Of a stretch of DNA of 64,000 bases, positions 1 to 10,055 are shown in pieces. This stretch comes from Stackebrandtia albiflava (GTDB taxonomy: Bacteria > Actinomycetota > Actinomycetes > Mycobacteriales > Micromonosporaceae), in NCBI RefSeq assembly GCF_007994225.1, contig NZ_VLLL01000006.1, forward strand, positions 372,001 through 436,000, read 5' to 3'. The notes under the pieces were generated by a model. The model saw nothing but the letters and a program-made list of their open reading frames with translations. It made no database searches and was not told where the DNA came from. The position numbers were made by a program, and so were the translations under genes. Within the stretch, counting starts at the first letter, position 1; each line of letters begins with the position of its first letter.

Positions 1-1
1 G

Positions 2-985
2 CCGGAGGCCAGGCGCAACGCCAGGCAGCGCTCCACGGTGACGCGCGCGCTGCGGGACATCCTGCACGACGCGGACTACATCGAGGTGGAGACGCCGATG
101 CTGCAGGTGCTGCACGGTGGCGCGACCGCCCGGCCGTTCGTGACGCATTCGAATGCGTTCGACCTCGATCTGTACTTGCGGATCGCCCCCGAACTGTACT
201 TGAAGCGGTGCCTGGTCGGCGGTATCGAAAAGGTCTTTGAAATCAACCGGAATTTCCGGAATGAGGGGGCCGACTCCTCACATTCACCCGAATTCGCGAT
301 GCTGGAGGCATACGAGGCGTTCGGGGATTACCAGACGATGGCCTCGCTTATCACCTCGCTGGTGCAGGGGGCCGCCACCCGTACGTTCGGTTCCACATTG
401 GTGCGTCACGTCGACGGCGTGGAACTGGATCTGGGCGGGCAGTGGCGCCGCGTGACCCTGTTCGACGCGATATCGGAGGCGCTGGGCGAGACCGTGACAA
501 TCGACACCCCTTACGAGACACTGGTTTCGTATGCGGAAAAGACCGATCTCGGTGTTGATCCGGTATGGGGTCCGGGCAAACTGGCCGAAGAACTATTCGA
601 GCATCTGGTCGTGGATTCGCTCATTGAACCGACCTTTGTGTTCGACTATCCGGAGGAGACCTCCCCGTTGACGGCCGCGCACCGCGAGGCGCCCGGCCTG
701 ACCGAGAAGTGGGACCTCTACGTGCGCGGCGTCGAGCTCGGCACCGGCTACTCGGAGCTCAACGACCCCGTTGTCCAGCGCGAACGATTCGTACAGCAGG
801 CCGCGTTGGCGTCCAGGGGTGACGACGAGGCCATGCCGCTCGACGAGGACTTCCTGCGGGCCATGGAGTACGGCATGCCACCGGCCGGCGGAATGGGCAT
901 GGGCATCGACCGGCTCCTGATGGCGTTGACGGGCTTGGGAATCCGGGAGACCATCCTGTTCCCACTCGTTAAACCCGAAGTCTGA
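2..985 (+). CDS. lysS: Lysine--tRNA ligase, class II (C-terminal part, 5' end outside window)
   Basis: Charges tRNA-Lys with lysine in the cytoplasm. The reading frame is open from base 2, so the gene begins before the window; the missing part should be the OB-fold anticodon-binding domain. Class II motif 2 is visible as FEINRNFRNEG followed by the SPEFAMLEAYEAF block, and motif 3 as GMGMGIDRLLMALTG with the IRETILFP tail. The GTG at 38 is internal, because upstream codons continue family-like sequence (PEARRNARQRS). A strong terminator follows, then lsr2 and clpC, the same order as in mycobacteria (lysS-lsr2-clpC1). Housekeeping lysS is much more likely than the lipid-modifying LysX fusion, but the absent N-terminus prevents certainty. 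Confidence 0.95.
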   Translation, partial: PEARRNARQRSTVTRALRDILHDADYIEVETPMLQVLHGGATARPFVTHSNAFDLDLYLRIAPELYLKRCLVGGIEKVFEINRNFRNEGADSSHSPEFAMLEAYEAFGDYQTMASLITSLVQGAATRTFGSTLVRHVDGVELDLGGQWRRVTLFDAISEALGETVTIDTPYETLVSYAEKTDLGVDPVWGPGKLAEELFEHLVVDSLIEPTFVFDYPEETSPLTAAHREAPGLTEKWDLYVRGVELGTGYSELNDPVVQRERFVQQAALASRGDDEAMPLDEDFLRAMEYGMPPAGGMGMGIDRLLMALTGLGIRETILFPLVKPEV

Positions 986-1006
986 TCCGGTCCCGGATTA
1001 TCGCCT

Positions 1007-1060
1007 AAAAGCGCGCCCGCCCCGGGTGGCGACATTCGCCACCCGGGGCGGTGCGCTTTT
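1007..1060. terminator. Long palindromic terminator after lysS
   Basis: Two arms of about 26 bases (1007-1032 and 1035-1060) pair almost perfectly around a tiny loop. The arms begin with AAAA and end with TTTT, so the hairpin could end transcription from either side. It separates lysS from lsr2. Confidence 0.85.
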
Positions 1061-1123
1061 CGAATTCGTTGGGATAAAGTATCGATGCGTATGGCACATA
1101 ATTGACGACCAGGAGGTCTTGCG

Positions 1124-1480
1124 GTGGCACAAAGAGTTCAGGTAATCCTCGTTGACGACCTCGATGGTGGTCAGGCGGAAGAAACCGTCAAGTTCGGCCT
1201 GGATGGATTCGCCTACGAGATCGACCTGTCCCATGAACATGCCGGCACCTTGCGGGAAGCGCTGGCCGATTACGTCAACGTGGCTCGTAAGCTGGGACGC
1301 TATTCCGTGAGTGCGAAAGCCGGAACGACTAACACCCCGCCCAAATCGCGTGCCCCGATCGACCGTGAACAGAACAAGGCCATCCGCGAATGGGCGGCTC
1401 GGGTGGGCAAGAAGATTTCCGACCGCGGCCGCATCGCGCAGAGCATCGTCGACGAGTACAACGCCAGCGCCGGTAAGTGA
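1124..1480 (+). CDS. lsr2: Lsr2 nucleoid-associated xenogeneic silencer
   Basis: 118-residue H-NS-like protein that binds the minor groove of AT-rich DNA, bridges it and silences acquired genes. The N-terminal half (about 1-60) matches the dimerisation domain (AQRVQVILVDDLDGG start). The C-terminal part (about 75-118) carries the DNA-binding helices and the RGR loop, here SDRGRIAQSIVDEY. The GTG start at 1124 is fixed by AGGAGG at 1111-1116. A CATAAT hexamer at 1097-1102 is a possible -10. Length is normal for the family. In a genome this GC-rich the AT-rich targets should be few, and Lsr2 is also linked to development in actinomycetes. The gene lies between the lysS terminator and its own hairpin, so it is probably monocistronic. 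Confidence 0.97.
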   Translation: MAQRVQVILVDDLDGGQAEETVKFGLDGFAYEIDLSHEHAGTLREALADYVNVARKLGRYSVSAKAGTTNTPPKSRAPIDREQNKAIREWAARVGKKISDRGRIAQSIVDEYNASAGK

Positions 1481-1516
1481 CCTGGTCGCACACCGGAGCG
1501 GCCCGCGCGCCGCGAC

Positions 1517-1560
1517 ACACCGAACGCGAGGGAGGCCCCGGGCTCCCTCGCGTTCAGTGT
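1517..1560 (+). terminator. Hairpin terminator after lsr2
   Basis: Inverted repeat with arms ACAC-GAACGCGAGGGAG and CTCCCTCGCGTTC-GTGT, 36 bases after the lsr2 stop. No T-run follows, which is common for actinobacterial terminators. Confidence 0.75.
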
Positions 1561-1636
1561 GTCAGCGGTCTCGTAGCCGCAGGTGGCGAATAAAGAGGCC
1601 GCCCGCGGGCGTCACGGTCGGTTCCCGCCCGGTCGG

Positions 1637-1659
1637 GTTGTTCGCCCAGGGCGTACAAC
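1637..1659. promoter_or_regulatory. ClgR-type operator upstream of clpC
   Basis: A 23-bp near-perfect palindrome with core GTTCGC-N5-GCG (GTTCGC 1640-1645, GCG 1651-1653), flanked by GTTGT and ACAAC arms. This fits the published ClgR box of Streptomyces and Corynebacterium, where ClgR activates clp genes. It lies about 130 bases upstream of the clpC start in the 311-base lsr2-clpC gap. That gap otherwise holds only the lsr2 hairpin and a weak -10-like sequence near 1713-1720. Assignment is by motif and context. Confidence 0.7.
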
Positions 1660-1791
1660 GCCATCACCTGGGAATGCCATTGGCGGGTACACCGTTGCGG
1701 TCCCACATCAGCGATAGGGTGGACTCATTGTTAAGTAGTCGCATCTGTCGGCGCAGGCCCATCACGGGGCGGACGCAAGGAGCACGAGCAC

Positions 1792-4341
<2,550 letters not shown>

Positions 4342-4392
4342 CGGGCGGCCCGCTCGGGTGACCACCTGAGCGGGCACCCACCCGGACGAACA

Positions 4393-4428
4393 CGAGACGG
4401 GGCGGCCGTAACGGCCGCCCCGTCTCGC
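4393..4428 (+). terminator. Terminator after clpC
   Basis: Near-perfect 16-17-bp stem of type CGAGACGGGGCGGCCG and its complement around a TAA loop, 51 bases after the clpC stop. Confidence 0.85.
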
Positions 4429-4478
4429 CGTCCCCGCCCGCCTCAGCCCGTTTCGGCCCGGCGGTGCCGATCGCCTCC

Positions 4479-4633
4479 GCTTGGTCCCCGCCGAGTACGG
4501 CTTGGTCCCCGCCCGGTCGCACTCGGTCCCCGGTAAATCGTGACAAAAGGGATTAAGCGGTCAAAGATCGCGGAATCGCCTCACCGGGCGGGGACCAAGC
4601 GGAAGACCGGGCCACCGGGCGGGGACCAAGCGG
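4479..4633. repeat. Direct and inverted 14-mer repeat cluster
   Basis: GCTTGGTCCCCGCC occurs at 4479-4492 and 4500-4513. Its exact complement GGCGGGGACCAAGC occurs at 4587-4600 and 4618-4631. The right-hand pair extends to a 21-bp exact direct repeat (4582-4602 and 4613-4633), and 17 bases of the second left copy are an exact inverted match to it. A degenerate left copy lies near 4520-4533. The spacer 4534-4580 is AT-richer than its surroundings. The whole clpC-psd gap (4342-5079, 738 bases) contains no ORF I believe; apart from this cluster and the clpC hairpin I see nothing in it. Confidence 0.85.
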
Positions 4634-5079
4634 TCTGAGAAAGTGGGGGAACACGACGAACCGGGGCAGCTTGCGCGCGGTACCCCGGCTCGCCGTAACT
4701 GGCCGATCGCGCGCGGCGGGCACGACGATCACGGTGTCTTCAGGAGTTCCGGCGCGACCGGACGGCTTCTGCGGCGCGTCGCCGTCCCGGTTGTGCTCCT
4801 CGCCGGAGCCTGTCGAGAACACCGCGATGGAATGTGTCCCATGAAAACATCCCATCGGCCTGTGAATTGTGGTCTTCAGGCGCCTTCGTTTCGAGGCTAA
4901 CACCGATGCCACGCCCCCGGGCCGTATCCATGATCTTGAAACTGTGTACCCGTCGGCCGGGCGGCGGGCGGGTTCCACCCGTGACTCGCCGCTCACCGCT
5001 CGCCTGCGCCGGGCGGGCGGTATGCCCGGCCCGAACTATCATGAGCGGGTACGCCTGATTCAGGATTTGGGGATTCCAC

Positions 5080-6306
5080 ATGCCATTCACCGCCAGCGTC
5101 GGACGCCGTGCCGCCCGAGTCATCGCCGATGAGTTCATCCGGCACCCCGGCCCCAAGACCGGCCTCATCGTGGGGGCCGGGGCGGCCCACCCGGTACTGG
5201 CCGCCGCCGTCGACGCGCTGCTACCCGGTGACCGCCTGACGGTCGCCGTGGAACCGGCGGAACGGGGCGCCATCGAGGCATACCTGGCCGAACAGGGCAA
5301 CTGGGTCGTCGAGCGGGTGAAGCTCGTCGCCTCGGTCTCCGACGCGGCCCCCGCCGACGTCGTCATGTCGGCCGAACCGCTCTCCGCGCGTGACGAGTTC
5401 ACCAAGACCGTCGCGACCCTGCGGGAACTGACCGCCGCGGGCGGCAGCCTCACCGTGGCGGTCCCGCTCACCGACGTGCCGGAGGACCTCGCCGACCTGG
5501 TCGGTGAGTTCGGCACCAGCAACGACCTGGTGTTGCGCAACCGGCCGCCGATCCGGGTACACCGGTTCCGCTTCAAGCCGGGCGCCCAGGACCTTCAGCT
5601 GGTCGACCGGATCGCGCCGACCCATCGGCCCAGCAGCGTCCCGTTGACCTCGAAGATGCACATCGACTCGAACGGCATCGCCGCGGGCGCGATCCTGCTG
5701 GGGCTGGCCGGGCTCGCCAAGAGCACCCGGCCGAAGTCCAAGCTGTGGATGATCCCCGCCGCGGCCGCGCTGCCCGCCGCCGCGTTCTTCCGCGACCCGA
5801 ACCGGGTCACCGACGACGACCCGGACGCCGTGGTGTCGTCGGGTGACGGCAAGGTGCTCTCCGTGGAGCGGGTGAGCGACGACCGGTTCGGCGGCGCGAC
5901 CGGCCAGGCGGGAGAGGAGTGGCTGCGGATCGCGGTGTTCCTGTCGGTGCTGGACGTGCACGTGAACCGTTCGCCGGTCGCGGGCCGGGTGGTCGACGTG
6001 TTCCGTGAGGAGGGCGGTTACGCGCCCGCAATGAAGGCCGCCGCCGAGCACAACGTGGCGTGTTACACGGTGCTGGACACCGCGCGGGGCCGGGTCGCGG
6101 TCGCGCAGCGGACCGGACTGATCGCCCGGCGGATCGTCAACCGGGCCCAGCCGGGCGCGTTGCTCGCCAAGGGTGAACGGTACGGACTGATCCGGTTCGG
6201 TTCGCGGACCGACGTGTACCTGCCCGCCGACGCGGCCGACGCCCTGGTGGCGCCGGGCGAGAAGGTCGTCGGCGGCGAGACGGTCATCGCCCGCTGGCGG
6301 GTCTGA
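5080..6306 (+). CDS. psd: Phosphatidylserine decarboxylase with N-terminal Rossmann-like domain
   Basis: Makes phosphatidylethanolamine from phosphatidylserine using a self-generated pyruvoyl group. Residues about 195-408 are the decarboxylase: FFRDPNR, VVSSGDGKVLS, the block around LDVHVNRSP, AEHN, and the cleavage region LIRFGSRTDVYLP, where the serine near residue 374 should become the pyruvoyl. Residues 1-185 are extra: alternating beta/alpha sequence including GLIVGAGAAHPVL, resembling a class I methyltransferase fold without a clear complete SAM motif. Compact actinobacterial PSDs are only about 200-240 residues. No pssA follows, although psd-pssA pairs are usual. ATG 5080 is the only good start; the ribosome site is weak. 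Confidence 0.9.
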   Translation: MPFTASVGRRAARVIADEFIRHPGPKTGLIVGAGAAHPVLAAAVDALLPGDRLTVAVEPAERGAIEAYLAEQGNWVVERVKLVASVSDAAPADVVMSAEPLSARDEFTKTVATLRELTAAGGSLTVAVPLTDVPEDLADLVGEFGTSNDLVLRNRPPIRVHRFRFKPGAQDLQLVDRIAPTHRPSSVPLTSKMHIDSNGIAAGAILLGLAGLAKSTRPKSKLWMIPAAAALPAAAFFRDPNRVTDDDPDAVVSSGDGKVLSVERVSDDRFGGATGQAGEEWLRIAVFLSVLDVHVNRSPVAGRVVDVFREEGGYAPAMKAAAEHNVACYTVLDTARGRVAVAQRTGLIARRIVNRAQPGALLAKGERYGLIRFGSRTDVYLPADAADALVAPGEKVVGGETVIARWRV

Positions 6307-6312
6307 GTTCTT

Positions 6313-6352
6313 CGGAAGCGCCCCGGCCGTGTTAACGGCCGGGGCGCTTCCG
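6313..6352 (+). terminator. Terminator after psd
   Basis: Arms CGGAAGCGCCCCGGCCG and its complement around a GTTAA-type loop, six bases after the psd stop. Confidence 0.85.
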
Positions 6353-6540
6353 TGCTGTCGTACCGAGGCGCACGTCGGGTGGTCGTCCGCGGGGGCCGAC
6401 CGTTTCAGCGCGGCTCGGCCTGCCGTGACGCCGCCCGAAGCCCCGCCGCTTCTCCGGAGGGTGTGCCCCTTCGGGCGCGCCGGGCCGGCTCCGACCCCTT
6501 TCGGGCATCCCGCTTCGCCTCGACCGCCGACCCGTCGTGG

Positions 6541-6646
6541 GTTGTCCACAACGCGGTGGTTATCCACAGCCCGGCGCGCGCGGACTGGACCACGCCCCCG
6601 ATCCGGTTCTACGCTCAAAGTATGGGGCGGAGGTTGGAGGCCCCCC
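6541..6646 (-). repeat. Family-1 intergenic repeat, copy A (paired DnaA-like boxes)
   Basis: Lies in the 410-base gap between the convergent psd and LCP genes. TTGTCCACA (6542-6550) and TTATCCACA (6560-6568) match DnaA-box consensus forms. Read on the minus strand, a GGGGGGCC-CCTCC-CCCCAT box (from 6646 down) lies 78 bases before the boxes. A TACGCT hexamer at 6610-6615 (+) sits in the same relative place as TAGGCT in the other two copies. Copies B and C (36115-36221, 38000-38106) share both parts at the same distance. Apart from this element and the psd terminator the gap holds no gene I can support. Confidence 0.75.
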
Positions 6647-6716
6647 GATCTCTCACATGACGACGCCGCCGGGGACCGAATCCGATCGGTCCCCGGCGGC
6701 GTGGCCGTCTCGGGCG

Positions 6717-7847
6717 TCAGCCCTTGTTGAGGAGTTCGGGGTTCTCCTTCATCCACTGGTCCATGGTGTCTTCCCGTAGTGCCGCGAACAGGTCATTCAT
6801 GATCTGTTCCTCCTCGGAGCCCGGCAGCACGGTTTCATAGGACTCCTCGACACCGGTGAAGTACTCGGTGGAGTTGGTGGTGGGAAGCCGGATGGTCTCC
6901 ATGCCGGACGGCTTGATGCCGCGCAACGCCACCGCCATGTCCACGATGCCCTTGTTCATGATGGGGTCGATGACCAGCGACGGGCCGATGTCCTCGATGA
7001 GGGCGGAGACCTTGGTCGGGTCGGTGGTGTAGCCCTCGTCGGTGGCCTTCTTCAGCAGCTGCTTGATGAAGTGCTGCTGCATGTGCTGGCGGCCGTAGTC
7101 GCCGTAACCCCATGAGGGGTCGAGATCGGGGTTCTCTCGGACGTACGCGTACCGCTCCCGCACGATCCACAGCGCCTCCTGGGCGTTGTACTCGTTGCAG
7201 CCCTTCGGGAAGATCCGGCCGGTTCCGCCGTCCTTGTCGAGCTTCTCCTGTTCCAGCGCCATGTCGATGGGCAGGCACAGTTCGATGCCGCCGAAGGTCT
7301 TCACGGCGTTGAGGAAGCCCTCGAAGCCCATGATGACGGCGCCGTCGAACTTCTCGATCCCGGTGAGGTCGGAGACGGTGGCGGCGAGGTTGGCGAACTT
7401 CTCCTCGCGGCTCCACTGGTCGAGGCCGGCGTTGTACGCGGCGTTGATCTTGTACGTGCAGGGGCTGGAGAACAGCTGACCGCAGTCCTGGATCTCGACC
7501 TTGAGGTCTCGGGGGATCGAGACGATGGTGGCCTTGTCCAGGTTCTTGTTGATGTGCAGGATCATGATCGTGTCGGTGCGGTCCTGCCCGTCGGAGTCGT
7601 TGACGCGCAGGTCGGTGCCGATGACGAGCAGGTTCAGCGGCCCCTCGATCGGTTCGCCGGTGTCCTCTTCACCGTTGCCGAGCAGGTCGGCGGTCTCCAC
7701 CGAGTCCTCGACGGTGTCCAGCAGGACGTTGGCGTAGACGACCGTGGTGCCGGTCACGACCATGATCAGGGCACCCACGCCGAGCATGACCTTCGACCAC
7801 CACGGCGCACGGTTCGTCAGCGCCCGCCGGGCGCCCTGCTTGCTCAT
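6717..7847 (-). CDS. LytR-CpsA-Psr (LCP) family cell-wall glycopolymer ligase
   Basis: 376 residues. LCP enzymes sit in the membrane and transfer undecaprenyl-linked glycopolymers to peptidoglycan. The N-terminus is a short cytoplasmic stretch, one membrane helix at about 20-40 and an acidic linker. The extracytoplasmic LCP domain follows at about 70-300. Conserved pieces are LLVIGTDLR, RTDTIMILH, VSIPRD and the GRQHMQQHF segment, which contribute the arginine and aspartate residues that bind the pyrophosphate lipid. Four cysteines in the domain could form disulfides. ATG 7847 is preceded on the minus strand by AAAGGAAAG. Which polymer it handles cannot be read from sequence. The gene is unlinked to other wall genes here. 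Confidence 0.9.
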   Translation of the reverse strand: MSKQGARRALTNRAPWWSKVMLGVGALIMVVTGTTVVYANVLLDTVEDSVETADLLGNGEEDTGEPIEGPLNLLVIGTDLRVNDSDGQDRTDTIMILHINKNLDKATIVSIPRDLKVEIQDCGQLFSSPCTYKINAAYNAGLDQWSREEKFANLAATVSDLTGIEKFDGAVIMGFEGFLNAVKTFGGIELCLPIDMALEQEKLDKDGGTGRIFPKGCNEYNAQEALWIVRERYAYVRENPDLDPSWGYGDYGRQHMQQHFIKQLLKKATDEGYTTDPTKVSALIEDIGPSLVIDPIMNKGIVDMAVALRGIKPSGMETIRLPTTNSTEYFTGVEESYETVLPGSEEEQIMNDLFAALREDTMDQWMKENPELLNKG

Positions 7848-8527
7848 GTCTTTCCTTTACAGCCGAGGGGACGACATTTCATGTTAACTCCGTTACTCAA
7901 GTCGGGGAAGTGTTGCCGCACAACCATTTCCCATTGTGAGGAGATGATCACCATGATCTGTCCGTGTTTTTCGGGGGGTATGGGGATCGAAACGTGGAAA
8001 CGTCGTATTGGCGCGTTCTACGACGCATTGAGGGAATGTTTCCGGGTACTCGGCCGGGGAGGCGGTACGTTCGTTTCCCCGGTGCGGTCGAGGTGCGTAA
8101 CCCCAGGTGGGCGCCCCGATGGCCTCGGAAGTGACGCCGCGCGGCCCGATGTGTCCGGACGCGCCGAGACCGGGAACCGGACGATGTGCCGGGGAATGTG
8201 GCCCGGGTCTCGATGATGCCGGGGCGGGATTTCCCGTAATCGCCGGGCATTCCCGTGGCGGTGTATTCACCGAGCGGCGGAGTGAATCGCCACCACCACG
8301 TGGACGGGTTTCGCGGATGTGGGACCGGCGCGTTCCGGCCGCGTGGCGGAGGACACCGTGGGGTGACCGCGTCGCCTGCGGGCGCATCGTTCCTCCGGTG
8401 GGTGGTCCGCCGGCCGGCGGCCGGGACCGGTCTGGTGACCGGCCGTCCGGTTGACGCCTTGAAGGTGCCGTGAGGTTGCCTCCGGCCGGGACGACCCGTC
8501 GAAGCCCGGGTGAGAGGGACGCGACGG
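7848..8527. other. Long intergenic region, mostly without recognisable content
   Basis: 680 bases between the LCP gene and glpR, both on the minus strand. The part next to the LCP gene (7848-8060) is less GC-rich than its surroundings and should hold the LCP promoter. It contains a duplicated AAACGTGGAAACGT stretch near 7988-8001. The rest is GC-rich with open frames lacking any family signature. One weak candidate small ORF on the plus strand is listed separately. Confidence 0.5.
7953..8216 (+). CDS. Doubtful small ORF (87 residues)
   Basis: The only argument for a gene is GAGGAG at 7938-7943, nine bases before ATG 7953. Codon use has low third-position GC in the first 30 codons, unlike every neighbour, and the protein (start MICPCFSGGMGIETWKRR) matches nothing I know. 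It has five cysteines and no membrane segment. It could equally be chance in the upstream region of the LCP gene. Confidence 0.2.
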   Translation: MICPCFSGGMGIETWKRRIGAFYDALRECFRVLGRGGGTFVSPVRSRCVTPGGRPDGLGSDAARPDVSGRAETGNRTMCRGMWPGSR

Positions 8528-9280
8528 CTAGAGATTCGCCGGGGACTCGTAGGAGCGGCCGCGGATGCCGCCGGTCCGGCGCCGCACCGGCGGTTCCGGT
8601 TCGGCGGGTTCCTCGGAGTCGAAACCGGGAACCAGGCCGTCGGGGGTGGAGTCGTCGTCCTCCGCCGGGGTGAGTTCCGGCTGTGGCGGAACGTAGACGG
8701 ATCGGCGTTCGGCCGTGCGGGGGCGGCGGGCGCGTTCCCCGGCCAGCCGGACGGCGCGTTGCCGGAGGAAACGCACGAACAGCAGCAGCAGCGCGAGCGA
8801 CACCCCGACGCCGAGCCAGAATCCGGGGCCGACCACGACGACTCCGACGAGCTCGATGAGGACGAGCGCGAGCAGCACGTACAGGACGCGACGATGGCGT
8901 CGCTGCCACCAGGTACGTAGCTGTGCCGAAGTCACCGTCACCTCCTCGCGTCCCGTCGTCGCGGGCGCGTCCGGGCTCAAGGTTACCGATCCCGCCACGC
9001 GTGCGCCGGAACGCTCCCATCTCCGCGCGGCCGGATCGGGCGTCGCGGGGTCCTGAACGTCGGTGTCGGGGTCCGCCTCGCCGGTCTCGGCCGCGGGCGG
9101 GTCCGCCGGTGTCGCGCCGGTGCCGGTGTGGCCTTTCTCGGTCCGGTCGAGTACCCGGGCCTGGGACTCCTCGCGGTCCGCGGCGATGCGTTCGTCGGCG
9201 TCGTAGCGGCGCACCAGGGCGGGGGCCAGCGCCAGCAGGCCCGCGCCGGCGAGTACCGCCAGCAGAACCGACGTTGGCAT
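8528..9280 (-). CDS. glpR: GlpR/SepX-type divisome membrane protein
   Basis: 250 residues. One N-terminal membrane helix (about 4-22) is followed by a charged cytoplasmic region, a hairpin of two membrane helices at about 130-170, and a proline/acid-rich cytoplasmic tail. This is the architecture of the Glp receptor of Corynebacterium and SepX of Streptomyces, which bind the gephyrin-like protein Glp and place it at the division septum with FtsZ/SepF. Assignment rests on topology plus the gene order galU-glp-rimJ-glpR, since sequence conservation is low. ATG 9280 has AGGAGGGG upstream on the minus strand. It lies 151 bases after the acetyltransferase gene, so it may have its own promoter. Confidence 0.8.
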   Translation of the reverse strand: MPTSVLLAVLAGAGLLALAPALVRRYDADERIAADREESQARVLDRTEKGHTGTGATPADPPAAETGEADPDTDVQDPATPDPAARRWERSGARVAGSVTLSPDAPATTGREEVTVTSAQLRTWWQRRHRRVLYVLLALVLIELVGVVVVGPGFWLGVGVSLALLLLFVRFLRQRAVRLAGERARRPRTAERRSVYVPPQPELTPAEDDDSTPDGLVPGFDSEEPAEPEPPVRRRTGGIRGRSYESPANL

Positions 9281-9431
9281 GGCCCCTCCTGTATCCGGCG
9301 TTACTTGAGGGTACGCCCTGTGGACAATGCCGACCGGTCAAGCGGTCGGTGACGATCCCGTCCACAAGCTATACCGGCGTCGGAACCGCCGGACCCGAAT
9401 CGGCCGATTCGGACTGTCGGGCACCGGCGTG

Positions 9432-10055
9432 TCAGGCGGCCTGCTCGCGGCCCTTCAGGTAGGTGTCGAGGACTCCGCCGCCGGTGACGTCCTCCACGGT
9501 CATGCCGTATCCGACGTGGTCGCGCCACTGGCCGTTGATGTAGAGGTACGCCTTGTACATGGCCTCCTCGCGGAAACCGAGCTTCTCCACGACACGGCGG
9601 CTGGCCGTGTTGTGGGGTTGGATGTTGACCTCGATGCGGTGCAGCCTGCCGCGTGTGAAGGCGTGGTCGCACACCAGGGCGAGCGCGGTCGGTGTGATGC
9701 CGCGCCCGGCGTGTCGTTCGTCGACCCAGTAACCCACGTGCGCGGAGCAGAACGCCCGGCGGACGATGTTGCCGACGGTCATGCCGCCGACCAGTTCGCC
9801 GTCGTAGCACACGGCGAACGGCCACACGCCGCCCGCGCGCGCCGATCTGCGCAGGTCGCGGTACATGGCGCGGAATCCGGCGGGCGAGTTCGACTCGTGC
9901 CACGACATGCCGGAGGCAGGTTCCCAGTGGGCGAGCCACTTCTCGTTGAGCCGCCGCACCGCGCTCCACGCCGCCGCGTCGGATCGCCGGTACGGGCGCA
10001 GGGTGACCCGGTCGTGTGTGAGGGTGACGGGCCAACCCGGTTCGTTGATGTTCAT
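9432..10055 (-). CDS. RimJ-like GNAT N-acetyltransferase
   Basis: 207 residues with GNAT family signatures. They include the N-terminal LTHDRVTLRPYRRSDA strand-helix, the VGYWVDERHAGRGITPTAL acetyl-CoA motif A region, and the C-terminal block N-ASRRVVEKLGF typical of the RimJ/RimL subgroup. It should use acetyl-CoA to modify a protein N-terminus or a small amine; the substrate is unknown. The start overlaps the glp stop by four bases (ATGA), so it is translationally coupled. The same gene sits between moeA1/glp and glpR in mycobacteria (Rv0995), which supports a link to the division locus. Confidence 0.9.
   Translation of the reverse strand: MNINEPGWPVTLTHDRVTLRPYRRSDAAAWSAVRRLNEKWLAHWEPASGMSWHESNSPAGFRAMYRDLRRSARAGGVWPFAVCYDGELVGGMTVGNIVRRAFCSAHVGYWVDERHAGRGITPTALALVCDHAFTRGRLHRIEVNIQPHNTASRRVVEKLGFREEAMYKAYLYINGQWRDHVGYGMTVEDVTGGGVLDTYLKGREQAA

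Noticed and set aside
6541-6568. Part of a replication origin (oriC)
   Set aside because: Only two boxes, no dnaA, dnaN, gyrB or AT-rich unwinding region, and the same pair occurs at two other places in the window.
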